Source: Syngnathus acus (taxonomy: Eukaryota > Chordata > Actinopteri > Syngnathiformes > Syngnathidae). Taken from it: a stretch of DNA of 64,000 bases. The DNA lies in the NCBI RefSeq assembly GCF_901709675.1, contig NC_051102.1, positions 1,332,912 through 1,396,911 of the forward strand, written 5' to 3'. The notes under the pieces are model-generated. The model ran no database searches, was not told the origin of the DNA, and saw nothing but the letters and a program-made list of their open reading frames with translations. The stretch's first letter is position 1. Each line of letters starts with the position of its first letter. The position numbers and the translations under genes were made by a program. Positions 1-13,293 of this stretch are shown here, piece by piece.

Positions 1-38
<38 letters not shown>
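1..38. repeat. (GAT)n trinucleotide repeat
   Basis: An uninterrupted GAT microsatellite runs from the window edge, so its true length is unknown. Confidence 0.95.
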
Positions 39-371
39 GAGAAAGGGCAAAGCCAGCCAGGAAAGTGTGTTAGAGAGAGGAAAATGAGGGAAAGGGAGAA
101 GTCTAAATGTTAGTTATAATGCATTACAGAGCAGGCGTGGAAGAAGGTGTGTGTGGAAGTCCAATGACGGTAGTTGAGGTCATCAAAATAGCATGACAAC
201 TTTTTGACCAATCATGGCTTACCTCACAGAGAATGTCACATTATTGCCTATTTAGTTTTCTGAAGAAAGCCATATCTGTGTGAAACCTTGCAAATGTTTA
301 TTCTTCTCATATACATAGACATTTTGGTTGACATTTTAGCATGGAAGTTGACACACAAGGTTTGCTTCCAC

Positions 372-432
372 GGGCCACATAAAATGACGTGACGGGCCGG
401 ATCTGACCCTTGGGCCTTGAGTTTGACACCTG
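372..432. mobile_element. Right-end fragment of a hAT-like non-autonomous element
   Basis: The stretch has the GGGCC-rich, CACATAAAATG-containing end and the terminal GAGTTTGACACCTG seen in inverted form in the better copy at 4205-4494. No left end is recognisable, so this is a degraded remnant. Confidence 0.55.
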
Positions 433-1008
433 TGCTCCAATGGTACTCTAACACTAATATGACATTGGAGTATGTTGACTTGTAGAATGGGTCGTTTGAA
501 AGCAGCCGTTCAATCTATTCCTATTTGCAAATATGGTCAGTGTGGCTTTGACCTGAAAGCGACCTCAGTTGTTTCATCCTCATCCCGGACCTAATCCACG
601 CAGCGCTAATCTGGTTAACTGGAGCTGTTTGCGAAATGAACAAAAGCCTAATCTAATTCGCATTTAGCACTAATTAAGAGATTATTGACCTCATCCAATT
701 ATCATCACCATCAAGCTTCATCAAAAGGCAAACAGCAAATTCATGAATTGAACTTTATCACCAGCCTCATTAGAGTCATTATGTGTGAACTCGGATAAAA
801 TACACAGACACACACACACATGTGCGCACTCACACACATACGCTCCACCTAAAGCGTTTTACTGTCCAGAATGTCAGCAGTCATCTTCCAACACCATGGC
901 CTGTCACAGAATGAGAGAATGTCAGAATGCATCTGAAGTGTGTGTACGTGCATGCGCGTGTGTGTTAGAAAAAAGTGATTGGTAGGCTGTATATATATTG
1001 CATGTATT

Positions 1009-1267
<259 letters not shown>

Positions 1268-1370
1268 AACAGAAGCTGAGGGATGGAGGAGCTGGAACAG
1301 GGAGGGCTTGTCCTTGAAGGAGGACAGAGGTGTTCAGCTGGATCTAATGTGATGGAGGAAACAACTGGAG

Positions 1371-1402
<32 letters not shown>

Positions 1403-1418
1403 CACACACACACACACG
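1371..1418. repeat. (CA)n microsatellite
   Basis: CA dinucleotide tract with one CG variant step, about 110 bp after the AG tract. Confidence 0.95.
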
Positions 1419-2657
1419 CTGCATTGCTTCTCAGATTTAAAAAAAAAAAAAGAACATTTAATCCATCTGACTAAATGTGTTTGTCCCGTTGCAGCCTCCA
1501 CAGAGCAGCCTTTTTCTACTCGTGGCATTGGACAGCAATAGCCTGGCCCCGTCCCAATTGGTCTCTGCAAAGGTCCTCGGCATCATCATCATTATCATCA
1601 CTAGCAGCGCCTCTCGATGCACCAGCACATGATCAAAGGCAAGCGTCTCAATCTTCTTCCCTCAGCACAGAGCCGTTGTGGCATCTTGGTCCTGCCATAA
1701 TCCTCTCATTGATCTATTTCACAGAGTTCAGTGCGTCAGGCCTTCTGGGTTGAGGGTTAAAGATGCCGAGGAATGCCTGCCAGAGTTTGCTGCACTGAGT
1801 GCCAGAGCTTGTTAAGGCCCGAGTGAGCTGTGTGTTGTCCTTTCCGCAAATTGTTTTCAAGGTGCTTTGCTTCTGAATTGATTTCATCCATTTATTCTTG
1901 CATTCTTGCATTGTTTTATTCTTTTGGAAGCGCATTCATTGCTTTTGTGTATACTCTCAGTAGAAGCAATTAAAATTTATTTCCAATGCAATATCTCTGC
2001 ATGAAATATGGGGACAAATTAATTCACCTTATTCCCTTTGAAGTCCGTAAGGGGGAATTTAGATGCAAAGGCACAAAGAGAGGCTGGAAGGTGTGGATGA
2101 AACTGGGAACAATAGAGCAGTCATTACCTCAGCTCAGCCAAATGCAGACCTCCTGCCACTCCATGTCGCCATCCACTGGTGGCTTGAAAAACTGCAAGAA
2201 CGTTCTGCTTTTTCTGCTTACTTGACATCATGTGCTGCTGATAGAATAACTGCCACATGCAATTAACTCCAAAGTAATTTATACATTGTTGAATATTTTT
2301 GACAAAACCAGGACAGCTTTATTTAAAAGCATATACCAAAAGGTCGACTGTTGTTTTACAAATTGAAAAGTATGTACATGAAGAGACGCACTTGGCTAAA
2401 CAATATACATATATGCAAGATAATCATGTAAATCTGGAGAAAAGCAATGTTCGGGTCCAAGATGAGGATACATTAGCATTCCAATCCTTCAGTCATGCGG
2501 GTCCTCACATACGTAAACTGTGTGGTGGGTAATCCTTGCTTGTTGTTGTTTTTTTCCCCTTCATAAACACAACAAACACTCATAGGCCACCTCACAAACA
2601 TAAACACCCACTCGCACTCCTCCGTCTGAAACCGCACAATTTCTCCAAGCTTGTAGT

Positions 2658-2694
<37 letters not shown>
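2658..2694. repeat. (CA)n microsatellite
   Basis: Pure CA dinucleotide run. Shorter CA-rich patches follow at about 2799-2820 and 2910-2925. Confidence 0.93.
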
Positions 2695-2696
<2 letters not shown>

Positions 2697-3632
2697 GTGC
2701 ACTGTGAAATTGGGTCAGCAGTGGAGAGTGGGCTTTAATGCTGAGCACATACGCTCCCTAAAACTGATCTACATATTCATGTGGGTGGCTATCAAAATGA
2801 CACACACACACACGCGCGCATTCGTATGAAAACATGCACGTACATAAATAACTACATGCATGGACACATTGTCCCAAACTTAGCCATCCCACGCACGTGC
2901 CCACATGCGCACACACACACACACATGCAAATGCCCGCACAAGGACAAGTAAGCACAAAGACTCACGGAATGTCACAGATATTGCCACTGTCAGCATTCT
3001 TCACAGGGCATGTATGTTCTTCCCATTCTAATTTTGGGGCCTAGATGAGCTCCTTCCGCTCCTGCAGTCTATCACCCACACTTATGTATCTTGTGCCATT
3101 GGCAAAAACAGCAAGGTGAGGTCTTGCTAAATTTCCAAATACCTTTGTGAAGAGTCACAAAAACCTGTAACACCAATTTTGCTCAGGTAAGTTCAGGAGG
3201 GAGACAGAGCAAAATGAGATGCAATGAGAGACGCGGAGGTATCTTCCTGAGTATATACTTGTCAAAAAACAGATTTCTGACTACTTTTTTTGCCAGTGGC
3301 TTCCTTTGACAAAGCGTTTTAGACTAGATTGCAGAAGGAAGGAGGCTCGTGCTGGTAGGTGAAAAGTGAAAGGATGTAACAAAGGATTCAGCAGGCAGAT
3401 AGCTCTGACAGCCACTTGGGGCGGGGGGGGGTGGTATTGGATGGAGGAGAAGGGTGGGGTGGCACTCTCTTTTGAAGGGAGGGATGGTCGGGTGTGTGCG
3501 TGCCATGTGTGTTTGGGGACCCGCGCAGTGAGGACTGAACATTGTGATTTATTTCAGAATACTAATGTGGCTTTGATCTCGTCTGCTTAAGAAACACCCT
3601 GCTGGGACGATGGGACTGCTGGGCACACATAC

Positions 3633-3690
3633 ACCTCTCTCTCTCTGTCTCTCTCTCTCTCTCTCTTTCTCTCGCTCTCGTTCTCTCTCT
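3633..3690. repeat. (TC)n-rich tract
   Basis: Imperfect TC dinucleotide repeat with occasional G and TT interruptions. Confidence 0.85.
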
Positions 3691-4204
3691 CACTAATACA
3701 TGCACACAATATATATACAGCCTACCTATGATCCCAGAACAGCACTCATATGCATACACGCCCTCAATGGCTCACATAAACACACTCCGAGGCATCTAAT
3801 CTACTTTAACTATCTTCAAATCCTTAGAGATCCAATTACAAAGATAGAGGGGTATTTGTTTTTCCCGGTGCATCCTAAAAGACTCATTAAATTTCCATGT
3901 AGCGCTAAAATTATGTGATACATCACAAATGTCTTTTCATTTTCATAATTTAAGGGGAATATGTTTAAATGGTGCCTTCTGTTATTGTTTAAATCAGATA
4001 CAGTGATCAAAGGTTCTTACCTTTCTTGCTTTTTTTTTGCATCATTCCAGACACGGTGATGATAAGGATCCAGTTTATCGGGACGCAACAATCAATCAAA
4101 GACCCACTAAAGCTTAAACGCTTGCGATTCAAATTTATACCCAGGAGGAATAAAAGATTTCCAGGCCCATTTTTACCTTACATATCTGGCTGATCACTTA
4201 CTAC

Positions 4205-4494
4205 ACAGGTGTCAAACTCAAGGCCCGAGGGCCAGATACGGCCCGCCACATCATTTTATGTGGCCCGCAAAGACAAATTGTGCATCAAATTCGCAAATTT
4301 TTAATAATATCTTTTTTCTAAATATTTGACCAATTTGATTTGAAAACGAGCTATTTGTCAGTTTGTTTTGTAGCTTTTACTGTATATAATATGAGGTGCT
4401 CATAAATTTATTTGGGTTGACAGTCATAATGGCCCTCCGAAAGAAGCTATGACTACAATGAGGCCCGCGAAAAAAATGAGTTTGACACCCCTGA
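4205..4494. mobile_element. hAT-type MITE (about 290 bp)
   Basis: The ends are inverted copies of CAGGTGTCAAACTCA (left) and TGAGTTTGACACCCCTG (right). The internal sequence is the GGCCC-rich non-coding type seen in non-autonomous hAT elements. The flanks CTTACTAC and TTTACTAC agree at 7 of 8 bases, consistent with the 8-bp target duplication of hAT transposons. There is no transposase frame. Confidence 0.75.
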
Positions 4495-4556
4495 TTTACT
4501 ACCTTGAAAAAAGGACTGCAGATTACAACAAGTGCTAGCAGTTAGCTAAGTTCATT

Positions 4557-4813
4557 GCCGGCCGGGTCATACCAAAGACTATAAAAATGGGATCCATTGC
4601 CTCCCTGCTTGGCACTCACCATTAAGGGTTGGAATTGGGGGGTTAGATCACCAAATGATTCCCGAGCGCAGCACCGCTGCTGTTCACTGCTCCCCTCTCC
4701 CCCAGGGGATGGATCAAAATCACATGGGGATGGGTTAAATGCAGAGGACAAATTTCACCACACCCAGATGTGTGTGTGATGATCATTGGGACTTTAACTT
4801 AACTTTAACTTTT
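4557..4813 (+). mobile_element. tRNA-derived SINE (family A), 5'-truncated
   Basis: The body matches the copies at 33319-33627 and 48383-48700 but the tRNA-like head is missing, and the copy begins near the end of the head. The body includes the CTGCTCACTGCTCCCCT-type core and ends in a TTTAACTT-rich tail. Confidence 0.85.
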
Positions 4814-5839
4814 AACTTACTTCTGTGTGAATACAACTGCGTAAACACACTGGAACACACACAATAACAAATTCTGCTCTCGTGTCCCTGACCTGTTCAT
4901 AGCTCGAACACTCCCAAGCTCAAGAAGAATAGATAATAATTTACTGGAAGAATAGATTAGGCTATTTCGCATTAGCCTGACAAGCCAGACTCAATGCTAA
5001 GGAAACTGGTTAGCTCTAACAAATGATCAAAATGTGTGCAACATGGAATTTCTGTGCTCTCTCCTTTTGTGTGATTTTAGGTCCAATAAACGCATTCAAA
5101 GCTTTGCAAGAAATTGACTCGCAGACTAAGAAACACTTGAACCAGGCCTGAGCTGATCACAAATGCCTTTATTGGACAAAAAAGGACTCGCAGTATTGTC
5201 CCGTATCCAGAGGGAAACAGACTAAAATGGAACACTTTAAAGCCGCCCTGCTTCCGATTGGTCGGGAATTCACGTTTCTTCATGTGTGTAAGAAACAACA
5301 TATTTTAACAGTGTTATGTGACTTGAAAAACATGATTTATAATCGCGCCACAAATATGATATGTAAGACCAAGGCTAAGCGACATTGAAGAACATTCATA
5401 TCCTCACTAGATTTGCAATTGTGTCAAAACTGTGACCTGCAAGGCCAGACTGTTCACATGCTTACTGGATCAAATTATTCTTACATGACCACCACCCTTT
5501 ATTCTACCATTGTTTTGTTTTTAACACAAGTATATATACTTCTACCCGAGTCGTGTGTTTTACCTCGTCTCACTACTGAATTGTGCAGGTTGACCTGCGC
5601 ATCTAATACGAAACAATACAATTCAACATAATAATTGCGATTTAGTTTAAGATTATTGCTTTTGTATACAAAAAATCTAAGCTTCAACGGTGCTGTGACT
5701 TCTGTATTCATAGTAAAAAGGTGGTCACCAGTGCCGTCTACCGACGAGATGCGTGACTGCAGGTGAGGGGGGCGGAGCTTATTTTCTTCTTCCTCGTACA
5801 CTTTGCAAATGGGTTTATTCGAAGAAAGCGGAAGACAGA
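4814..5839. other. Upstream interval of the CXorf38 homolog
   Basis: No coding exon was recognised. The last 150 bases contain a GGGGCGGAGC GC-box-like motif (about 5768-5778) just upstream of the CXorf38 start, which would suit a housekeeping promoter. Confidence 0.4.
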
Positions 5840-7734
5840 ATGTGTGAAGAATACCTTGTAGCGCGTCTCAACGACAGCGAATACGCAAACTGGCTCAAAG
5901 CAGGACGTTGTCTGTATATCCTGAAAGACGTTCTCCATAGCTTCACCAATGAGCAGATGCAAGGTTTTCACCAAGCTTTGCTCCGTATGAATCCTTCTCT
6001 CCGTGAACAATGCCAACGATCATGCCAGTCCGGGGACATTAAGGTGTGAAAACACTTTCTGTTTTGTTACTTTTAGCGGTGTCCAAGACAAGATTGTTGT
6101 ATTGTTTTCAATAGACTTAGTAAAAGTACTCCGACGCTCTATGTTTACTAGTAGAGCTCTATGGCTTGCTCGAACGTGGAATATTGATTATTCAGGTGAA
6201 GTACAGATAACTGCAGAATCTACCTTAGTACATTATGAATGTATTTGTACGTCGTTACTTTTACAATTTAAATAATGTAAAACACTTGTGCAGCTTTCCA
6301 GGGCATGTAGCCCGTGTTTACAGTGGAGGTCTGAGATTCTCAACCACCACAGACAACCTAATTCCAATCTCAACTGGGACAACTGCATTCCTTCTGCGTG
6401 GAGGACACGCCACTGGGAGTTGGCAAAGGTACACAACATTTAAGGAACATAGCAGAAGCTTTACACAACCTGATTCCAATGAACTTGATCTGATGTGTAA
6501 AACGATTTATTGTCTATTTTGCTATCTAATGGAAGTACTTTTTTTTGTAACTGCTTTGCTTTTACCACATTTTGCTCTCCTAGATATAAATAGTATTCTA
6601 ATACTAACCAATACTGGTCTTTTGCCATATGTCTTTCCAGGCTTACATGCCACGAGGTCAGGGCCATGTGAATGCAGTAGATCAGTGTGATCCTTCTGCT
6701 CTGCTCAACCTCATCAACTTCTGTGACTGCTTTGCCTCTGTAAACTCGTATAAAAATTCATCTTGTGTGAGAGAGGTTAGCATCCGTAATATGCCAGTTA
6801 ATAAATAGCACTTGGATTTTTTTTCATGATTTATGAAACCCAATGTAAAGTGCCACTCTAAAATTATACATTCTTGCGTGTTCATTTTTTTTCGTTCCAT
6901 TTATGTGCAAAACTGGAGCCGCGTAGTGTACACAGATTAATGTTGTGAAAGTTGTTTAGATACTGTCTCAACAATTGGTTGTGTTGTGTATGTGTGTTGC
7001 AGCTGATCAGATGCAGGAATTATCTCATGCATTCTGCTAACCAACATGTATCGGATGCATGGATGATAAAGTTCAAGCTTGCACTGCAACATTTTGTGCG
7101 TCTGTTCAGCGAAGTACGCGGAATGCAATTGGCTGAAAACATGATAAATCGGGTGAGCATGTTTGCAATTGGGCAACACTCTAGCAATTTAACGAGTGTT
7201 GCACTCAGCACCTAACAACGTTCTGTTTCAGATGCTGGCTGTTGACTTGTCAATATCTTTTATTGACGCTGTGGACTGTATTCGCGAGGAACTAGCTACT
7301 GATTCTGTGATTGACGATGTAACCCCTGAATTAATCACCAAATGGGAGGCTGACTTGATACGAGAGATGCTGTGGGAGTTGCGGCAGATGGCTGAAGATG
7401 AAACAATGGTGAGAAAAGTAAATCGGAATTCAGCATAGTTCAATCATGAAAGTTTCATTTCTACATGGCTTTCATAGGGATTTTGATTTTCGTGTCCTGC
7501 AAATGTTTGAAACAACTCAAATTCAGTACTATGGGTAGTTTGCTCTCCAGAATCATATTTTCTTAAATATATACGTATATGAATAATCATAGCCACTCCT
7601 ATTTCTTTTCCCAGGATTCCAATCAGCTGAAGATGCTGGACAATTTCCTACAGAAAAATAAAGATCTGACTGCGATGTTTTCTCCAGAGCTGCAAGCCAT
7701 CAGCATGTTGGGGGGTGGACAGAAGAAGATTTGA
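5840..7734 (+). CDS. cxorf38: CXorf38 homolog, six coding exons, 306 aa
   Basis: Exons are 5840-6043, 6294-6428, 6641-6775, 7003-7152, 7232-7408 and 7615-7734. Every one is in phase 0 with GT-AG borders and the sum is 306 codons; the human protein is about 319 aa. Recognisable family segments are the start (residues [16 protein letters not shown]), a Cys-rich [12 protein letters not shown] stretch, a WDNC motif, AYMPRGQG, and [11 protein letters not shown] near the middle. The protein has no signal peptide or membrane segment. From memory the family has an N-terminal DUF4559-type region and no firmly established biochemical role. The gene is complete, and its 3' flank was later hit by the Tc1 element starting 60 bp after the stop. 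An AATAAA at about 12302 lies beyond that element. Assignment is from recalled family sequence, not a search. Confidence 0.9.
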
Positions 7735-8156
7735 CAAACTGGCAGGGATGATGAGACGTCTGATTGTCCGACAATCTCTAAATTGGGTCTTTACAGTGCC
7801 TTGCGAAAGTATTCGGCCGCCTTGAACTTTTCAACATTTCGCCACATTTCAGGCTTCAAACATAAAGATATAAAAGTTTAATTTTTTGTCAAGAATCAAC
7901 AACAAGTGGGACACAATCGTGAAGTGGAACGAAATTTATTGGATAATTTAAACTTTTTTAACAAATAAAAAACTGAAAAGTGGGGCGTGCAATATTATTC
8001 GGCCCCCTTGCGCTAATACTTTGTAGCGCCACCTTTTGCTGCAATTACAGCTGCAAGTCGCTTGGGGTATGTCTCTATCAGTTATGCACATCGAGAGACT
8101 GGAATTCTTGCCCATTCTTCCTTGCAAAACAGCTCGAGCTCAGTGAGGTTGGATGG

Positions 8157-10737
8157 TGCAAAAATGCTAGATCTGTCGCCAGCTTCTGCTCTTCGGACAT
8201 CGAGCTTTTGACTGTTAACTGCAGACCCTTCTACCTGCCCAGGGAGTTTACTGTTGTTAGCATCACGGCTGTGTATGTGCCTCCTAGCGCTAATACTAAA
8301 GAGGCCATGAGCGTTCTCTATCGGACAATCGGTGAGCTGCAATCCACGCACACAGAGGGTGTTTTCATCATTGCTGGGGACTTCAACCAGGCTAACATGA
8401 AGACTATTCTCCCTCATTTTTACCAACACGTGGATTCTCCAACTCGGGGAGAGAACACTCTGGACTTGGTTTACACCAATATAAAAGATGCATTCAGAGC
8501 AGCCCCCCGCCCCCACCTCGGCTCTTCAGACCACCTATCTGTTATGCTAATCCCTGCGTACAGGCCCCTGCTGATCAGAGCAAAACCCACAGTGAAGCAG
8601 GTGAGGGTGTGGTCTGAGGGGGCCTTGGAGGCACTCCAGGACTGCTTTTAGTGCTCTGACTGGGACATGTTCAAATCAGCAGCAACATATGACAATCAGA
8701 TCGACATTGATGAGTACGCCATGACTGTGTCAGCCTACATCAACAAATGCACCGAGGACGTCAGCACCACTAAGAACATCATCACCCGAGCCAACCAACG
8801 ACCCTGGATGACTGAGGTACGTCATATGCTACGAGCACGGAACTCAGCCTTCAAGTCTGGCGACAAGGAGGCACTGAGGACAGCGAGAGCCACCTTGAAC
8901 CGGGCCATCAGGTTAGCGAAGCGAAGCCACAGTCGAAAAATTCAGGGTTTTTTCCACGACGCCAATAACACCAGGAGTATGTGGCAAGGCATACGGGCGA
9001 TCACTGACTACAACTTACCCTCCCCCCCGGTGGGTGAGGTTGATGCTGAATTCCTAAATGGTCTAAATAACTTCTTTGGGCGGTTTGAGGCACTAAACAG
9101 CACTCCTGCAGTTAAATCTGTTCCCCATCAGGAAGAGGAGGCACTCTGCCTTGACTCAGCCGACGTGTTGAAGACTCTGAGAAGAGTCAACCCACGTAAG
9201 GCCCCAGGCCCCGACAACATACCTGGGCGGTTGTTCAAGGAATGTGCAGGTCAGCTGGCTGGTGTCATCACAGACATTTTTAACATCTCGCTGGGCCAAG
9301 CCACAGTGCCAGTATGCTTCAAGGCTGCCTCCATCATTCCGGTGCCGAAGAAACCTCAAATCACCTCATTGAACGACTACAGACCGGTGGCACTGACTCC
9401 CATCATGATGAAGTGCTTCGAAAGGCTGCTCAAAGAACACATCGTCTCCAGACTCCCCCCAACATTCGACCCGTTCCAGTTTGCCTACCGGCAGAACCGC
9501 TCTACTGAGGATGCCATCTCCTCCGTTCTTCACCTGAGCCTGGCTCACCTGGAGGAGAGGAACACCCACGTGCGGTTGCTGTTCCTGGACTTCAGCTCAG
9601 CGTCTGGTGGGAAAACTGGAACACCTGGGCTTCGGCACCCCCCTTCGAAACTGGCTGCTAGACTTCCTCACCAACAGACCTCAGTCAGTCCGGGTCGGAC
9701 AGAACACCTCAGATGTCATCACCCTCAGCACAGGCTCCCCTCAGGGCTGCGTCCTGAGCCCCGTGCTGTTCACCCTGATGACACACGACTGCGTCCCCAG
9801 GTTCACCACCAATCACATCGTGAAGTTTGCAGACGACACAACGGTGGTGGGCCTCATCAGTGACAACAACGACCTGGACTACAGAGAGGAGGTGGAGCAG
9901 TTGGTGGGCTGGTGCAGAGACAATAGCCTGATCCTGAATGTGGAGAAGACGAAGGAGATCATCGTCGACTTCAGGAAGAACCAGCCTCACCACGCTCCAT
10001 TGATCATCAACAGCTCAGCTGTGGAGGTGGTCAGCAGCACTAAATTCTTGGGGGTCCACATCACAGACGACCTCACCTGGACTGTGAACACCACGACACT
10101 GGTCAAGAGGGCACAGAAGCGCTTGTACTTCCTGCGGAGGATGAGGAGAGCCCACCTGCCCCCACCCATCATGAGGACGTTCTACCGAAGCACCATAGAG
10201 AGCATTCTGACAAGCTGTCTCTCGGTGTGGTGTGGAGGTTGTAGCGCCTCCGATTGGAAGAACGTGAGGAGAGTGGTGAGGACAGCAGAGAGGATCATCG
10301 GGGCTCCTCTTCCCTCCATTCAGGACTTGTCATCCCAGCGCTGCGTGTCCCGAGCCCGTAATATTATCAGTGACCCATCACACCCCCACCATGGACTGTT
10401 CTCCCTGCTGCCCTCTGGGAAGAGGTTTCGCAGCATCCGTTGCAGGTCCACCAGGTTCTGCAATAGTTTTTTCCCTGCTGTCGTCAGACTGTTGAACATT
10501 CAACTTAGCATTCCTCTGCACACTTTGTAAATACTGTATTTGTTTCCTGCACTGTTTACATACTTTATCACTGCTGCACTTTATACTTATCTTATTTCAT
10601 ATTTTTATATAGACTGTCACTTTTTATTCAGCCGCAATATCACCACATTGTTGGAAGCCGTATGCAACGTAATTTCGTTTTGTGTGCACCCAGTGTTTAC
10701 AAAATGACAATAAAGTTTGTCTAAGTCTAAGTCTAAG
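8157..10737 (+). mobile_element. L2/CR1-like LINE, 5'-truncated, nested in Tc1
   Basis: The insert begins inside the endonuclease domain, visible as an IAGDFNQ motif followed by an SSDH motif (about 8150-8650). It continues through a reverse transcriptase (about 8667-10530). The RT has NDYRPVALTP, the QNRSTEDAI block, and a catalytic FADD at about 9826-9837 in place of the commoner YADD. The 3' end reads AATAAAG followed by a short TCTAAG repeat, typical of CR1/L2 elements that end in microsatellites rather than poly(A). Little or no target duplication is visible, as expected of that group. Clade assignment (L2 rather than Rex1) is inference. Confidence 0.85.
8667..10530 (+). pseudogene. Broken LINE reverse transcriptase
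   Basis: Two overlapping frames, 8667-9863 and 9607-10530, together cover the RT. At about 9600 the conserved FLDFSSA motif is followed by a small deletion that changes frame, so the palm domain is split between frames. A stop (8649-8651) separates it from the endonuclease segment. The copy cannot make a full protein. Confidence 0.85.
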
Positions 10738-10739
10738 AG

Positions 10740-11609
10740 AGCGTTTGTGAACAGCAGTCTTCAGCTCTTTCCACAGATTCTCGATTGGATTCAGGTCTGG
10801 ACTTTGACTTGGCCATTCTAACACCTGGATACGTCTGTGAACCATTCCATTGTAGATTTGGCTTTATGTTTTGAATCATTGTCCTGTTGGAAGATAAATC
10901 TTCGTCCCAGTCTCAGGTCTTTTGCAGACTCCAACAGGTTTTCTTCCAGAATGGTCCTGTATTTGGCTCCATCTATCTTCCCATCAATTTTAGCCATCTT
11001 CCCTGTCCCTGCTGAAGAAAAGCAGGCCCAAACCATGATGCTGCCACCACCATGTTTGACAGTGGGGATGGTGTGTTCAGGGTGATGAGCTGTGTTGCTT
11101 TTACGCCAAACATATCGTTTTGCATTGTGGCCAAAAAGTTCGATTTTGGTTTCATCTGACCAGAGCACCTTCTTCCACATGTTTGGTGTGTCTCCCAGGT
11201 GGCTTGTGGCAAACTTTAAACGAGACTTTTTATGGATATCTTTGAGAAATGGCTTTCTTCTTGCCACTCTTCCATAAAGGCCAGATTTGTGCAGTGCACG
11301 ACTGATTGTTGTCCTATGGACAGACTCTCCCACCGCAGCTGTAGTTATCTGCAGTTCATCCAGAGTGATCATGGGCCTCTTGGCTGCATCTCTGATCAGT
11401 CTTCTCCTTGTTTGAGATGAAAGTTTGGAGGGACGGCCGGGTCTTGGTAGATTTGCAGTGGTCTGATACTCCTTCCATTTCAATATAATTGCTTGCACAG
11501 TGCTCCTTGAGATGTTTAAAGCTTGGGAAATCTTTTTGTATCCAAATCCGGCTTTAAACCTCTCCACAACAGTATCTCGGACCTGCCTGGTGTGTTCCTT
11601 TGTCTTCAT
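10740..11609 (-). pseudogene. Tc1 transposase, disrupted
   Basis: The N-terminal part (from 11609 downward) has the paired-like helix-turn-helix region and the GRPSKL linker. It then shows the first catalytic Asp in WSDETK and the second in QQDNDSKH. After the second Asp a frameshift near 10845 moves the last catalytic block, [11 protein letters not shown] (DD34E), into another frame. The C-terminus was cut away by the LINE and its remnant lies at about 8030-8156. The protein is non-functional. Confidence 0.9.
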
Positions 11610-12000
11610 GGTTCTCTCTGCGCTTTAAACAGAACCCTGAGACTATCAAAGAGCAGGTGCATTTATACGGAGACTTGATTACACACAGGAGCATTCTATT
11701 TATCATCATCAGTCATTTACGACAACATTGGATCATTCAAAGATCCTCACTGAACTTCTGGAGTGAGTTTGCTGCACTGAAAGTAAAGGGGCCGAATAAT
11801 ATTGCACGCCCCACTTTTCAGTTTATTATTTGTTAAAAAAGTTTAAATTATCCAATAAATTTCGTTCCACTTCACGATTGTGTCCCACTTGTTGTTGATT
11901 CTTGGCAAAAAATTTACATTTTATATCTTTATGTTTGAAGCCTGAAATGTGGCGAAATGTTGAAAGGTTCAAGGGGGCCGAATACTTTCGCAAGGCACTG

Positions 12001-13293
12001 TATGTACTTTATTTCTAATTGGGAATTGGGCAAGCGCAGTATGTGCTTGGAAGAACTTGAAGCCTAACGGTCATAGGTTATGAAATGTATTTTAGGTACA
12101 TTCTTGAATTTGAAGGATTTAAGTGGTTCCTTTTATTTGCTAGCATTTTTTCTTGCACTATTGTTTAATATTGTATTTATTTTTGTCCCATGTATATTAT
12201 GCAAGTAATGGTGCACAATACAAAGCATTTCTTAACTAACGCTAAAATCCAAAGCAAAAGATATGCTGGAAAAGTGTCCTTTTTGTAAAATGCATTAATT
12301 GTAATAAAATGTGGCCAAATATTGGCACATATAATCCATCCATTTTTAGCCTGGTGGTCATCAGGTGATCACAAGGAAAATATAACCTATATATCCTGAA
12401 TTTTTTTTTTCTCTGATGTAATATATTCCTTGGCGCAATCAAATTTGAGAAACACTGGGCAAATAGTGCCTGATATTCTTTTACAAAGTAGTTCAATGAT
12501 CTCTAGTACAAGAGTTCATCTACAATGTGTATTGATGTCGTGTTGTTGGCGAAGAGCGCATTCATCAAGTGGACAAAGTGAACACGAGAAGAATAACGCA
12601 GTACAGGGGCATCCATCACTGGTGTTCTGTCTGTCAGTTGTGTCAAATTACAACCGAGTATCAGGACCAAAAAAAATCTCTGCTGACAAGATTATAAAAG
12701 AGACGTCGCTGCTTTAAATCATTTTGACTAATAATGTCTCAGTATCACCAACCGCTTGACCTTGGAAATACAGTATTGTCATTTCAAATTCCTGGTATGA
12801 CGACAGAACCGGTGTTTTAGCAAAACAGAATCTAGGAAAATATGCCATTTATTATTACAGAAGGACATTTGACTTTGTGACGCTCATAATTTATCTGACA
12901 GTGTCAGTGTTGTGTACTGCGTTGTCTCTGCTGTGCATCTCGTGTTTGCCAACATGTCACTTTTACTATGCTCGCTCCATTATTTACCCCTCTGGGCATA
13001 TCAAGTTGTAAATGATCTTGCAGTTTGTCCTTCATATCCGGAACACTAGTATGTTTTTGCCCATCAATATGTCACTAGTTCCTCTCTTTGTAGTCATTTT
13101 ATGTTTTGTTCTAATAAGGTGGTTAGCATTTCTAGTATAATTATATTTCCAGACTGAAGATAAGCCTGTCTGAACGGGCTTAATTTCCTTTTAAAAATGT
13201 AATTTAATTTAAAATCAAAAAGTATTCCATTAAATTAAGCAGAAAAATTAGGACTGTCATAATAATTGTTTCATTCATGCCATTAAAATGACT
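12001..13293. other. Intergenic interval between CXorf38 homolog and cytokine receptor
   Basis: AT-rich sequence without recognisable exons. It contains AATAAA at about 12302, a possible CXorf38 polyadenylation site. The minus strand should carry the 3' UTR of the cytokine receptor in the upper part. Confidence 0.5.

Larger units (their letters stand above)
7794..12000 (-). mobile_element. Tc1/mariner element interrupted by a LINE
   Basis: Both ends carry the fish Tc1 terminus CAGTGCCTTGCGAAAG and its inverse, flanked by TA on each side (7792-7793 and 12001-12002). The terminal inverted repeats are long, roughly 7794-8010 against 11788-12000. The transposase lies on the minus strand (10740-11609, continuing at about 8030-8156). 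A 2.6-kb LINE separates the two parts. Removing it rejoins GGTTGGATGG (ending 8156) to AGAGCGTTTG (from 10738), as in an uninterrupted Tc1. The element is not autonomous. Confidence 0.93.
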
